Shown one piece after another: positions 8,194 through 17,717 of a DNA stretch of 64,000 nucleotides. The first letter of the stretch is position 1; each line of letters starts with the position of its first letter. The notes below the pieces were generated by a model. It did not search any database and was not told the origin of the DNA. It was given only the letters and a program-made list of their open reading frames with translations. The DNA comes from Panacagrimonas perspica (GTDB lineage: Bacteria > Pseudomonadota > Gammaproteobacteria > Nevskiales > Nevskiaceae). Location: positions 310,001-374,000 of the forward strand of contig NZ_SOBT01000011.1 of the NCBI RefSeq assembly GCF_004364935.1. Direction: 5' to 3'. Both the position numbers and the translations under genes were made by a program.

Positions 8194-8945
8194 TCCGTCC
8201 GCTTCGCGTTCTGCTGGTGTTCGGCCTGTTCCTGATCGCCGAACCGGGATTCGCACAACAGGCGATCGGCGGCCTGCCCGCCGTGACGGTCACGCCGGGC
8301 GCGGGTGGCACGTCCAGCTATAGCCTCAGCATCCAGGTGCTGGTGCTGATGACGCTGATCACGCTGCTGCCGTCGATCGTGCTGATGATGACGGCGTTCA
8401 CCCGCATCATCGTCGTGCTCGGCCTCTTGCGGCAGGCGCTCGGCACCGGCCAGACGCCATCCAATCCGGTGCTGATCGGGCTGGCGCTGTTCATGACCTT
8501 GTTCGTGATGCAGCCCGTGATCGACCGCGTCTACAACGAGGCCGTAACGCCGTATCTCGACGGCCAGCTCGAACCCAAGCTCGCGCTGGAGAAGGCCTCG
8601 CAGCCCATCCGTGACTTCATGCTCAAGCAGACGCGCGAGACCGAGCTGATGACGTTCGCGAAGATCGCGAAGACCGGACCGTTCGAGTCGCCGGAGCAGA
8701 TTCCGTTCGCCGTGCTGGCCGCGGCATTCGTCACCAGCGAGCTGACCACGGCGTTCCAGATCGGCTTCCTGCTGTTCATTCCGTTCATCGTCATCGACCT
8801 GGTGGTCTCCAGCGTGCTGATGTCGATGGGCATGATGATGCTCTCGCCGATGCTGATTTCCGCCCCGTTCAAACTGATGCTGTTCGTGCTGGTGGACGGC
8901 TGGGCGATCCTGATGGCATCGCTGGCCGGGAGCTTCGCCACGTGA
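8190..8945 (+). CDS. fliP: Flagellar export gate protein FliP
   Basis: 251 aa export-gate subunit with a cleavable N-terminal signal peptide (about residues 1-24, ending EPGFAQQ), as usual for flagellar FliP. Hydrophobic segments with the family signatures FTRIIVVLGLLRQALGTGQ and LLFIPFIVIDLVV are present, and the conserved SMGMMMLSP lies near the C-terminus. The gene overlaps fliO (ATGA) at its start and fliQ (GTGA) at its end. Confidence 0.97.
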   Translation: MIRPLRVLLVFGLFLIAEPGFAQQAIGGLPAVTVTPGAGGTSSYSLSIQVLVLMTLITLLPSIVLMMTAFTRIIVVLGLLRQALGTGQTPSNPVLIGLALFMTLFVMQPVIDRVYNEAVTPYLDGQLEPKLALEKASQPIRDFMLKQTRETELMTFAKIAKTGPFESPEQIPFAVLAAAFVTSELTTAFQIGFLLFIPFIVIDLVVSSVLMSMGMMMLSPMLISAPFKLMLFVLVDGWAILMASLAGSFAT

Positions 8946-9211
8946 CGCCGGAAACGGTTCTGACGCAGTCCAACGAAGCGCTGAAACTGGCGCTGATGCT
9001 GGGCGCGCCGCTGCTGCTGACTGCGCTGGTCGTTGGACTGGTGGTGGGCCTGTTCCAGGCCGCGACGCAGATCAACGAGATGACGCTCAGCTTCATCCCC
9101 AAGGTCGTCGCGATGGCCGCCGTCGTGGTCGCCACCGGTCCGTGGATGCTCGGGATGCTGGTGGATTACACGCGGCGCCTGATCGAGAGCATTCCGGCAC
9201 TGGTCGGATGA
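8942..9211 (+). CDS. fliQ: Flagellar export gate protein FliQ
   Basis: 89 aa with two membrane helices, a normal FliQ. The family motif FQAATQINEMTLSFIPK covers about residues 39-55. It starts at a GTG overlapping the fliP stop, which the 4-bp overlap and protein length both support. A REP element follows the stop by 5 bp, separating it from fliR. Confidence 0.96.
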   Translation: MTPETVLTQSNEALKLALMLGAPLLLTALVVGLVVGLFQAATQINEMTLSFIPKVVAMAAVVVATGPWMLGMLVDYTRRLIESIPALVG

Positions 9212-9216
9212 CGATG

Positions 9217-9286
9217 CGTAGCCCGGACGAAGTCCGGAGCTTTTCCTCGAATTGCGACTGAAGCCCCGGACTTCGTCCGGGCTACG
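9217..9286. repeat. REP palindrome, ACGAAGT-stem class
   Basis: Left arm CGTAGCCCGGACGAAGTCCG and its complement at the right, with GTAG and CTAC ends intact. It sits between fliQ and fliR and is the only intergenic REP interrupting the fliL-flhB run. It may lower downstream transcript levels or stabilise the upstream part. Confidence 0.88.
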
Positions 9287-9321
9287 TCGGGAGAGGAACA
9301 GGCCTTGCACCTGACGCCGCG

Positions 9322-10101
9322 ATGATCGAACTCCCCGTCGACGAGCTCCTCGCCAGCCTGCAGACCGGCTTGCTGGTGCTCGCGCGCATCGCGTCGATGC
9401 TGATGCTCGCGCCGGTGTTCGGCGAGCGCGGCGTGCCGCAGACGGTGCGGCTGATGCTGGTGCTGCCGCTGACGGTGCTGGTGCTGCCGCTGGTGCCGGT
9501 CGCCGACGCGCTGACGATGTTCAGCGCGGCCTGGGTCTGGGCGATGGCGCAGCAGGTGCTGATCGGCATCTCGATGGGCCTGACTTTGCGCCTGGTGTTC
9601 GAGGCGTTCGCGCTGGCAGGCGAACTGATCGCCAACAGCATGGGCCTGGGCTTCGCGCAGCTCGCCGATCCGGTGCGTGGCGTCAACACGCCGATCGTCG
9701 GCCAGTTCCTGATCATCGTGGCGAGCCTGCTGTTCGTCGCCACGGGTGCGCACCTGACGCTGATCGAAGGCCTCGTCGGCAGCTTTCGCGACCGGCCGGT
9801 GGCGCAGACCGCGCTCGACTGGGCGAGCGTGCGCCTGATGCTCGACTGGGCCGGCAGCCTGTTCGCCGGCGGTGTGCAACTCGCGCTGCCGGTGCTCGCG
9901 GCGATGCTTGCGGTGAACTTGGCGATCGGCGTGCTCGGCCGCTCCGCACCGACGATCAACCTGATGGCGGTGGGCTTCCCGCTGACGCTGGTGCTGGGAC
10001 TGCTGATGCTGCGCTGGCTGCTGCCGGGCCTGGCCGAGCTGCTGACGCAATGGCTCGATGCGGCCTGGCCGATGCTCGAGCAACTGCCGGGAGGGGTCTG
10101 A
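9322..10101 (+). CDS. fliR: Flagellar export gate protein FliR
   Basis: 259 aa with about six hydrophobic segments. Conserved family features include RIASMLMLAPVFGERGVPQ near the N-terminus and LPVLAAMLAVNLAIGVLGR with GFPLTLVLGLLMLR in the C-terminal half. With FliP and FliQ it forms the export-gate core. flhB starts 3 bp after its stop. Confidence 0.96.
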   Translation: MIELPVDELLASLQTGLLVLARIASMLMLAPVFGERGVPQTVRLMLVLPLTVLVLPLVPVADALTMFSAAWVWAMAQQVLIGISMGLTLRLVFEAFALAGELIANSMGLGFAQLADPVRGVNTPIVGQFLIIVASLLFVATGAHLTLIEGLVGSFRDRPVAQTALDWASVRLMLDWAGSLFAGGVQLALPVLAAMLAVNLAIGVLGRSAPTINLMAVGFPLTLVLGLLMLRWLLPGLAELLTQWLDAAWPMLEQLPGGV

Positions 10102-10104
10102 TCG

Positions 10105-11238
10105 ATGTCGCAGGACCAGGACCGCACCGAACGCGCCACACCCAAACGGGAACGCGACGCCCGCGAGAAAGGCCAGGTCGCGCGTTCGCGCGAACTGACC
10201 ACCGCGGTGCTGGTCGCCGGTGGCGCCGCCGTGCTGATCGCCAGGGGCGACGACATGACGATGCAGGCCGCGCAGCTGTTGCGCGAAGCCCTGATCATCA
10301 CGCCGGCGGATCTGGCATCGACGGCGGACCTGGCGCGGGTGCCGGGCCGGATCCTGCGGGCCGGGCTGATGATCGTCGCGCCGATCCTCGCGCTGGGATT
10401 CGCCGCAGCGCTGGTCGGCCCCCTGATGCTCGGCGGCTGGAATTTCAGTTCGAAGGCCCTGATGCCGCAATTCTCGCGGCTCGATCCGATGGCGGGCCTG
10501 GGCCGCATCTTCTCCGGCCGCGCGCTGATGGACCTGCTGCTCGGCCTGCTCAAGGTGAGCGTGCTCGGAGGAATCGGTGCGGCGGTGCTGTGGTCGCAGC
10601 GCGCGCAGCTCGCCGGGCTTGCCCGAATGGATCCCCTGACGGCGATGGGCACGGCCGGCAGCATCATCATGGGCCTGCTCGGCTGGCTAGCGCTGGGGCT
10701 GGGCGTGATTGCGGCGCTCGACGTGCCCTGGCAGTGGTTCCGTCACGGCAAGGAACTGCGCATGACGCGCCAGGAAGTGCGCGACGAGTACAAGCAGTCG
10801 GAAGGGCGGCCCGAGGTCAAGGCGAAGATCCGTCAGGTGCAGCAGTCGCTGGCGCGGAGCCGGATGATGGACGCGGTGCCCACGGCCGACGTCATCGTCA
10901 CCAACCCGACGCATTACGCGGTCGCGCTGCGCTACTCGTCCGATCGCATGCGCGCGCCCAAGGTCGTCGCCAAGGGCGCGGACGTCGTCGCCGCCGCGAT
11001 CCGCGACCTCGCGCGCGAGCACCGCGTGCCGATCGTCTCGGCGCCGCCGCTGGCACGCGCGCTATACCGGTCCGTTGCGCTCGATCAGGAAATCCCGGCC
11101 GCGCTGTTCCAGGCCGTGGCGCAGGTCCTGAGCTACGTCTACCAGCTGCGCCGGTGGCGGGCGGGGACGCCTGCGCCGGTCGTGCCGGAGGTCGGCGATC
11201 TTCCGGGTGGAGAAATCGACCCGGCGCCACCGTCCTGA
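10105..11238 (+). CDS. flhB: Flagellar export switch protein FlhB
   Basis: 377 aa. The N-terminus SQDQDRTERATPKRERDAR is typical. Four membrane helices follow, then a cytoplasmic domain with the self-cleavage site NPTH at residues 267-270 (VIVTNPTHYAVALRY), which controls the switch from rod/hook to filament export. Pro/Ala-rich C-terminal tail. Usual length. Confidence 0.97.
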   Translation: MSQDQDRTERATPKRERDAREKGQVARSRELTTAVLVAGGAAVLIARGDDMTMQAAQLLREALIITPADLASTADLARVPGRILRAGLMIVAPILALGFAAALVGPLMLGGWNFSSKALMPQFSRLDPMAGLGRIFSGRALMDLLLGLLKVSVLGGIGAAVLWSQRAQLAGLARMDPLTAMGTAGSIIMGLLGWLALGLGVIAALDVPWQWFRHGKELRMTRQEVRDEYKQSEGRPEVKAKIRQVQQSLARSRMMDAVPTADVIVTNPTHYAVALRYSSDRMRAPKVVAKGADVVAAAIRDLAREHRVPIVSAPPLARALYRSVALDQEIPAALFQAVAQVLSYVYQLRRWRAGTPAPVVPEVGDLPGGEIDPAPPS

Positions 11239-11298
11239 CAGGCGATTCACCATGAAGGAACAGGAACTGCACGTCGGCATCCGATCCTCTCTGGGCGC

Positions 11299-14241
11299 GT
11301 GTGGAACTTGACGGGCATGAAGAGCCGAGGCGACGAAATCGCAGTGGTCCACGCGCGGGCGGCGGTCGATGCCGCTACCGCCGCGGGACATGCGCGCTTG
11401 CTCTCTCTGGTGCTTCCGCTGGTCGGTGCGCTGATGCTGGCCTTGGGCTGGGTACTCTCCGACGGCCCTGGCCCGCATACGTTCGATCTTTCCTTCGTCG
11501 TCGGTTGCGGCCTGCTGTTGCTGCTCGTCGCAGGTTTGTTCCGCGCGCGCCTGGTGACTTACGGATTCGCCTCCGTATCGGGGGTCGCGCTGACCAGTGC
11601 ACTGATGGTCGAGCGCATCCTGGTGATGTTCATGCAGGGCCACTTCGACCCGCAACAGCAGACGCTGTTCGTGCCCGTATTCGCCGGTTTGCCGTTGCTG
11701 TATGTGATGACGTTCGTGCTGCTGCCACCGCAGTGGGCGGAGCGGGTGGCGGTGAGCCTGTGGCTGCTGATCTCGATGCTGATCACCACGCTGACGATGC
11801 CGCACTGGCACCAGCCGGAGCAGCACGCTCCGATCGTGATGCTGCTGTCCTTCGTCTGGCTCGGTCACAGCACCTACCTGGTCCTGTTCTCGGCCGCGTG
11901 GCGCCGCCAGCAGATGCTGGTCGATCGTCACGCCAGGCTCGCCTCCGCCGAGCGTGGACTGCTCGAGCACGTGCGCCAGAGCGAAGCGCGCTTTCGCAGC
12001 CTGTTCGACCTGGCCGCCGTCGGCATCAACGTCACCGATGCCGCGGGCCGCTACCTGATGGTCAACGAGCGGATGGCCGACATGGTCGGCTACTCGCGCG
12101 ACGAACTGGTTGGCATGAATTTTCGCGACCTGAGTCCGCCCGAAGACGGCGCGATCACGGCGCGCCTGATGGACAGCCTCGCCGACGGCACCGCCGAACG
12201 TTTCCGGCAGGAGAAGGCCTACCTGCGCAAGGACGGCAGCCGCGTCGACGTCGAGGTCTTCACGCGCGAGCTGGACGGCGGCGAGGGGCAGGAGCGGCGG
12301 TTCATCTGCGTGGCGCTCGATGTCAGCGAGCGCAAGCGCGCCGATGCGCTGGCGGCCGAACACCGGCAGATCCGCGACTTCCATTTCGAGAACACGCCAC
12401 TGGCGGTGGTCGAGTGGGACATGGAGATGCGCGTGCGGCGCTGGTCGAAGCGTGCCGAGCAGGTGTTCGGATGGACCGAGGCCGAAGCCCTGGGTCGGAC
12501 CGGCGAAGAGTTGCGCATGTTCCCGGTCGAGGAGCGCGAGCCGCGCCGGCTGCGAATCTCGCGCCTGTTCAACGGCGAGGTGGATCGCTCGACGATCAAG
12601 ATAGCGATGCTGCGTCGTGGAGGTCGAAGCCTCTGGGCGGAGGTGCACAACGCCGTCGTGCGCAGGCCGGACGGCAGCGTCCAGGCGCTGGTTTCGATGG
12701 CGCTGGACATCACCGAAAGCGAAGAAATGCTGCGCATGCTCAACGAGAGCGAGGCGCGGTTTCGCAGCATCTTCAACCAGGCCGCGGTCGGCATCGCGCT
12801 GCTGGACGCGGACGGCCGCTGGCTCAACGTCAACCAGAAGCTGTGTGAGATCACCGGCTATTCGCTGGACGAGCTGATGCAGGTCAACTTCCAGTCGATC
12901 ACGCATCCCGATGATATCGAGCGCGATCTGCACATGTCCGCGGCCGTGATGGATCGTACGATCGATCACTACTCGATGGAGAAGCGTTACATCCGCAAGG
13001 ACGGCAGCCTGGTCTGGGTGCTGCTGTTCGTGCGCCGGCTCGATGCGACCGACGACCTGCCGGCGCGCTTCGTCTCGGTGGTCGAGGACATCGACGAGCG
13101 CAAGGCGGCCGAGTCGCGCGTGCGTGCGCTCACGGCCAGCCTGGAATCGCGCGTTGCCGAACGCACCGCGCAGCTGCGCGACATCATCCGTGCCGGCCAG
13201 CGTCGCAACGAGGAACTCACGCTGATCACCGACATGGGGCGCCTGCTGGCGGCCGCCACCGACATGTCCGAAGCCACGACGGTGGTGACGCGCTACCTGC
13301 CCCGCATCTTTCCGCTCGCAGACGGCGCGCTGTACCTGGCCGACCCGGCGCATGAGCGCTTCGATCGGAAGGCGAACTGGGGCGAGGCCAAGCCGGGCGC
13401 TCTGACGTTCGAGCGCGGGGAATGCTGGGCGATCCGGCGCGGCGAGACCCATCACGTCGAAGGCGAGCCCGACGCCTTGCACTGCGCCCACGTTCATTGC
13501 GACAGCCGCACGCATCCGCACCTGTGCGTGCCGATCCAGTCGCTGGGCGCGCCGCTGGGCCTGATCGAGCTGGCCTGGGGCCGGACCTCGGAAGGCTGGG
13601 CGCCGGAGATTCCACTGATCAAGACCGTCGCCGAGAAGATTGGTCTGGCTTTCGGCAACCTGCGCCTGCGCGAGGAGCTCAGCCGGCAGGCGCTGCTCGA
13701 TCCGCTGACCGGCCTGAACAATCGGCGCTGGCTGGAGGCCGCGCTGCGCATGCGCGTGGCGCGCCATTCGCGCAGCGGCGAAGGCTTCGCGGTGCTGATG
13801 ATCGACGTCGACCACTTCAAGTCGGTCAACGACGTCTACGGTCACGAGGCCGGCGATCGTGCCTTGCAGGAGATCGGAGCGGCCCTGCTGCGCTGCGTGC
13901 GCGAAGGCGAAGCGGCGGCGCGTTTCGGCGGCGAAGAGTTCACCGTCGTGCTGGACACCTCGGGAAAAATCGACGCGCAGGGCGCCGCCGAACGGATGCG
14001 GCTCGCGGTCACGGCGATCCGCGTGAGGCTCAAGGATCGCGATCTGCCGCCGTTGACGGTGTCGATCGGGGTGGCGATGTATCCCGGCGACGGCGACGAC
14101 GCCCAGTTGGTGGTGGAGCGTGCGGATGAAGCCTTGTACGAGGCCAAGCGCAACGGCCGTAACCAGGTACGGATGGCCGGCGGCGACGCCGCGGCGGTAT
14201 CGGGGCACGGCGCCGGCCCGACGGCGCCGGTGACGCATTGA
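11299..14241 (+). CDS. Membrane PAS-PAS-PAS-GAF-GGDEF diguanylate cyclase
   Basis: 980 aa. About six membrane helices (residues 30-205) precede PAS domains near 225-345, 360-475 and 485-600, a short coiled coil (about 605-635), a GAF-like domain (about 640-785) and a C-terminal GGDEF domain (about 795-960). The active-site motif is GGEEF at residues 877-881, so c-di-GMP synthesis is expected. At the inhibitory I-site position it has RxxE (868-871) rather than RxxD, so product inhibition may be weakened. The start is GTG 11299; ATG 11317 is an equally good alternative. It lies between flhB and flhA in the same direction, pointing to a role in motility control. Confidence 0.9.
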   Translation: MWNLTGMKSRGDEIAVVHARAAVDAATAAGHARLLSLVLPLVGALMLALGWVLSDGPGPHTFDLSFVVGCGLLLLLVAGLFRARLVTYGFASVSGVALTSALMVERILVMFMQGHFDPQQQTLFVPVFAGLPLLYVMTFVLLPPQWAERVAVSLWLLISMLITTLTMPHWHQPEQHAPIVMLLSFVWLGHSTYLVLFSAAWRRQQMLVDRHARLASAERGLLEHVRQSEARFRSLFDLAAVGINVTDAAGRYLMVNERMADMVGYSRDELVGMNFRDLSPPEDGAITARLMDSLADGTAERFRQEKAYLRKDGSRVDVEVFTRELDGGEGQERRFICVALDVSERKRADALAAEHRQIRDFHFENTPLAVVEWDMEMRVRRWSKRAEQVFGWTEAEALGRTGEELRMFPVEEREPRRLRISRLFNGEVDRSTIKIAMLRRGGRSLWAEVHNAVVRRPDGSVQALVSMALDITESEEMLRMLNESEARFRSIFNQAAVGIALLDADGRWLNVNQKLCEITGYSLDELMQVNFQSITHPDDIERDLHMSAAVMDRTIDHYSMEKRYIRKDGSLVWVLLFVRRLDATDDLPARFVSVVEDIDERKAAESRVRALTASLESRVAERTAQLRDIIRAGQRRNEELTLITDMGRLLAAATDMSEATTVVTRYLPRIFPLADGALYLADPAHERFDRKANWGEAKPGALTFERGECWAIRRGETHHVEGEPDALHCAHVHCDSRTHPHLCVPIQSLGAPLGLIELAWGRTSEGWAPEIPLIKTVAEKIGLAFGNLRLREELSRQALLDPLTGLNNRRWLEAALRMRVARHSRSGEGFAVLMIDVDHFKSVNDVYGHEAGDRALQEIGAALLRCVREGEAAARFGGEEFTVVLDTSGKIDAQGAAERMRLAVTAIRVRLKDRDLPPLTVSIGVAMYPGDGDDAQLVVERADEALYEAKRNGRNQVRMAGGDAAAVSGHGAGPTAPVTH

Positions 14242-14246
14242 GCCAA

Positions 14247-14315
14247 CGTAGCCCGGGTGAAACCCGGGATTGCGCTCGGTGTGCGAGGGAACCCCCGGGT
14301 TTCACCCGGGCTACG
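14247..14315. repeat. REP palindrome, GTGAAAC-stem class
   Basis: Complete element, with CGTAGCCCGGGTGAAACCCG and its complement around a 25-30 bp spacer. It begins 5 bp after the diguanylate cyclase stop and ends about 15 bp before a weak sigma-54-like site ahead of flhA. Confidence 0.88.
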
Positions 14316-14330
14316 GTGACAACGCTTCCC

Positions 14331-14346
14331 TAGAACAGAACTTGCT
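14331..14346 (+). promoter_or_regulatory. Possible weak sigma-54 promoter of flhA
   Basis: TAGAAC-AGAAC-TTGCT has the right spacing and a perfect -12 half (TTGCT), but the -24 half has AG in place of the nearly invariant GG. Transcription would begin near 14357, 16 nt before the flhA ATG. In Pseudomonas flhA heads its own RpoN-dependent unit, which favours the idea. The sequence match alone is poor. Confidence 0.3.
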
Positions 14347-14372
14347 CGTACCGCTCAAACACAAGGCGGAAC

Positions 14373-16439
14373 ATGAGCAGCCAGACCAGCGGCCTCCTCG
14401 CGAAACTCGGAATGCTCCGCGGCCTCGGCCTCGGGGCGCCGCTGCTGTTGCTGAGCATCCTGGCGATGATGGTGGTGCCGCTGTCGCCGGTGGTGCTGGA
14501 CCTGGCGTTCACATTCAACATCGCGCTGTCGATCGTCATCCTGCTGTCGGTCGTCAACGTGATGCGGCCGCTGGATTTCAGCGCCTTTCCCACGGTGCTG
14601 CTGATGGCCACGCTGCTGCGCCTGGCGCTGAACGTGGGCTCCAGCCGCGTGGTGCTGCTGCACGGACACCAGGGCCCGCATGCCGCCGGACAGGTCATCG
14701 AGAGCTTCGGCGAGTTCGTCGTCGGCGGCAGTTTCGCGGTCGGTATCGTGGTGTTCGTGATCCTGACGATCGTGAACTTCATGGTCGTCACCAAGGGCGC
14801 CGAGCGCGTCTCGGAAGTGTCGGCCCGCTTCATCCTGGACGCGCTGCCCGGACGCCAGATGGCGATCGACGCGGATATGAACGCCGGATTGTTGACGCGC
14901 GAAGAGGCCAAGGCGCGGCGTGACGAGGTGCGCGAGGAAGCGGACTTCTACGGCTCGATGGACGGCGCCTCGAAGTTCATCCGCGGCGACGCCATCGCCG
15001 GCATCCTGATCCTGTTCATCAACATCGTCGGCGGCCTGTTCATCGGCACGATGGAACACGGGCTGGATCTGGCGACGGCCGGTCGCAACTACACCCTGCT
15101 GACGATCGGCGACGGACTGGTGGCGCAGGTGCCGTCGCTGCTGATGTCGGTGGCGGTCGCGGTGCTGGTCACGCGCATGTCGCGCGCGCAGGACATCGCC
15201 GGCACCGTGATGAAGCAGGTCTTCGCGCAGCCCAAGGTGCTGGGCGTGGCGTCCGGCGTGCTGGGTCTGGTCGGCCTGATTCCGGGCATGCCCAATCTCG
15301 TCTTCCTGCTGCTGTCCGGAGCCTGCGGTGGCGGCGCGTGGCTGCTGGCCAGGCGCGCTGCGCGTCCGCCAGCGGAGCCGGTCGAGACGCCGAAGTCCGA
15401 CAAGCCCGCGGAACTGAGCTGGGACGACGTGCAGCCCGAAGATCCGTTGGGCCTGGAAGTGGGCTACCGCCTGATCCCGCTCGTCGATCCGCGCCAGGGT
15501 GGCGAGCTGATGCCGCGCATCAAGGGCATCCGCCGCAAGCTGACGCAGGAACTCGGCTTCCTGGTGCCGCCGGTTCACATCCGCGACAACCTGGAGCTGC
15601 CGCCCAACGGCTATCGCATCACCTTGCTCGGCGTGCCGCTGGCCAGCGGGCAGATCCACGCGGACCGCGAACTCGCGCTCAATCCGGGCCGCGTGTTCGG
15701 AACCCTCGAAGGCATCGCCACCAAGGATCCGACGTTCGGCATGGAAGCAGTGTGGGTCGAACGCGGCCGGCGCGAGCATGCGCAGTCGCTCGGCTACACC
15801 GTCGTCGACGCGGCGACCGTGATCGCCACGCACCTGTCACACCTGGTGGGCGAGCACATCGCAGAACTCTTCGGCTTCGACGAGGCGCAGCAACTGCTGA
15901 ACGGCCTGGCCAAGTCGTCTCCGAAACTCGTCGAGGACCTCGTCCCCAAGGCGATGCCGCTCGCGATTTTCGTGAAGGTGCTGCAGGGCCTGCTCGCCGA
16001 ACGGGTGTCGATCCGCAACCTGCGCGTGATCGCCGAAGCCTTGGCGGAGGCCGCGCCGCGCAGCCAGGATCCCGTCGTGTTGACGGGCGCGGCACGTGTC
16101 GCGCTGAGCCGACAGATCGTGCAGGAAATCAACGGTCTCGATGAGGAGCTGCAGGTCCTCACGCTGGCCGCGCCTTTGGAACAGGTGTTGCAGAACAGCG
16201 TCGCAACGGGCAACGCCGCTCTCGAACCTGGACTCGCCGAACGCATGCACACCTCGCTGGTCACTCACGCACAGAAACAGGAGTCGAGCGGCCGCGTGCC
16301 GGTGCTGCTGGTGCCGCAGGCGCTGCGGCCGATCCTGTCGCGCTTCACGCGCCAGACGATCCCCGCGTTGCGAGTGCTCGCCTACAACGAAATTCCCGAA
16401 TCACGCCGCGTCCGCATCGCCGGCGCGGTGGGCGCGTAA
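14373..16439 (+). CDS. flhA: Flagellar export gate protein FlhA
   Basis: 688 aa, normal length. The N-terminal half has about eight membrane helices with the FHIPEP-type signature (FPTVLLMATLLRLALNVGSSR near residues 70-90). The C-terminal cytoplasmic ring domain (about 350-688) docks chaperone-substrate complexes. Followed after 9 bp by flhF. Confidence 0.97.
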   Translation: MSSQTSGLLAKLGMLRGLGLGAPLLLLSILAMMVVPLSPVVLDLAFTFNIALSIVILLSVVNVMRPLDFSAFPTVLLMATLLRLALNVGSSRVVLLHGHQGPHAAGQVIESFGEFVVGGSFAVGIVVFVILTIVNFMVVTKGAERVSEVSARFILDALPGRQMAIDADMNAGLLTREEAKARRDEVREEADFYGSMDGASKFIRGDAIAGILILFINIVGGLFIGTMEHGLDLATAGRNYTLLTIGDGLVAQVPSLLMSVAVAVLVTRMSRAQDIAGTVMKQVFAQPKVLGVASGVLGLVGLIPGMPNLVFLLLSGACGGGAWLLARRAARPPAEPVETPKSDKPAELSWDDVQPEDPLGLEVGYRLIPLVDPRQGGELMPRIKGIRRKLTQELGFLVPPVHIRDNLELPPNGYRITLLGVPLASGQIHADRELALNPGRVFGTLEGIATKDPTFGMEAVWVERGRREHAQSLGYTVVDAATVIATHLSHLVGEHIAELFGFDEAQQLLNGLAKSSPKLVEDLVPKAMPLAIFVKVLQGLLAERVSIRNLRVIAEALAEAAPRSQDPVVLTGAARVALSRQIVQEINGLDEELQVLTLAAPLEQVLQNSVATGNAALEPGLAERMHTSLVTHAQKQESSGRVPVLLVPQALRPILSRFTRQTIPALRVLAYNEIPESRRVRIAGAVGA

Positions 16440-16448
16440 GGACCGCAC

Positions 16449-17717
16449 ATGAAGATCAAGCGTTTCATCGCTCCGACGATGCGCGATGCCATGCGCCTGG
16501 TGCGCGAGGAGCAGGGGCCGGATGCGGTGATCCTGTCGAACCGGCGCCTGGAGAACGGCATCGAAGTCGTTGCCGCCACCGATTACGACGCGGCGCTCGT
16601 GCAGCAGGCCGCGCAGCGTGTGGAGCCGATCTTCGAAGAGCGCGTTCCGGTGCGCGCCGTCGAAGCGCAGATCGTGATACCGGCTCCCGTTGCTGCGCCT
16701 GCGCCGCCCCCTGTGCCCACAGTTGCAGTGGCTGCGCCTGCCCCTCGTGTGCCGGCGCAGGACCCTGCCATCGCCGGGCTCAAGGACGACATGCAGGCGC
16801 TGCGCCGCCTGATGGAACAGCAGGTCGCCGGCATGGCCTGGAACGACATGAAGACGCGCAACCCGGTTCGGGCCGACGTCGTGCGACGTCTGCTCGGCCT
16901 GGGCCTGGAGCTCAAGCTCGCTCGCGAGATCGCCTCCGAGATTCCCGAAGGCACCGACGCCGATCGCGCGCGCTTCCTGCCGATGGCATTGCTCGCGCGG
17001 CGCATGCCGACGTTCAAGCACGAGTGGCTCGATGCGACGACCGCGCCCGGCAACGATGGCCGCCACGAAGTCATCGCGCTCGTCGGCGCCACCGGCGTGG
17101 GCAAGACCACGACGATCGCCAAGCTCGCCGCGCGTTACGTGCAGCACTGGGGTCTGCGCGACGTCGCGCTGATCACCACCGACCATTTCCGCATCGGAGC
17201 CCAGGAGCAGCTCTTCACGTACGGACGCCTGCTGGGCGTGCCGGTGCTCACCGCCGACAACCAGCGCGAGCTGTGCCTGGCGCTCGATAAACTCAAGGAC
17301 CGCAAGCTGGTGCTGATCGACACTGCCGGCATGTCGCCGCGCGATCAGAACCTGCAGAAGCAGTTCGCGATGCTGTCCGGCCTGCCGGTGCCCAATCGCA
17401 CCGCGCTCGTCCTGTCGGCCGCCAGCCAGATCGCCGATCTCGACGATCAGTACCGCCGCTTCGCCGCCGCCGCTCCGAGCGCCGTGATCCTGACCAAGCT
17501 CGACGAGGCCACGCGCGTCGGCGCGGCGATCTCCGCGATCACGCGCCACGCCATTCCGCTGGCATACGTCACCGATGGCCAGCGCGTGCCGGAGGATCTG
17601 TCGGCCGCACGTCCCGACCAGCTCGTCCTGCGCGCCGTGGCTGCGACACGCGCCGGTGCGGCACCGCCGGACGACGATGAACTTTCATATCAGTTTGCAG
17701 GAGCGGCCCATGGGTAA
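16449..17717 (+). CDS. flhF: Flagellar biosynthesis GTPase FlhF
   Basis: 422 aa SRP-type GTPase that sets the site of polar flagellum assembly. The N-terminal B region (MKIKRFIAPTMRDAMRLVRE) is followed by a Pro/Ala linker (about residues 78-105). The NG domain has the P-loop GATGVGKTTTIAKLAARY near 214-231 and DTAGMSPRDQ as the G3 motif. The last 8 bp overlap the start of flhG, whose product activates FlhF GTP hydrolysis. Confidence 0.97.
   Translation: MKIKRFIAPTMRDAMRLVREEQGPDAVILSNRRLENGIEVVAATDYDAALVQQAAQRVEPIFEERVPVRAVEAQIVIPAPVAAPAPPPVPTVAVAAPAPRVPAQDPAIAGLKDDMQALRRLMEQQVAGMAWNDMKTRNPVRADVVRRLLGLGLELKLAREIASEIPEGTDADRARFLPMALLARRMPTFKHEWLDATTAPGNDGRHEVIALVGATGVGKTTTIAKLAARYVQHWGLRDVALITTDHFRIGAQEQLFTYGRLLGVPVLTADNQRELCLALDKLKDRKLVLIDTAGMSPRDQNLQKQFAMLSGLPVPNRTALVLSAASQIADLDDQYRRFAAAAPSAVILTKLDEATRVGAAISAITRHAIPLAYVTDGQRVPEDLSAARPDQLVLRAVAATRAGAAPPDDDELSYQFAGAAHG

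Noticed and set aside
11251-11310. Small ORF (MKEQELHV...) between flhB and the GGDEF gene
   Set aside because: Nineteen codons, no conservation signal that I can see, and it overlaps the start of the larger gene.
11062-14238. Very long open frame on the - strand opposite the diguanylate cyclase
   Set aside because: High-GC genes often leave long antisense frames. The translation is low-complexity His/Arg/Gln/Asp-rich without any domain, while the + strand frame has PAS, GAF and GGDEF domains.
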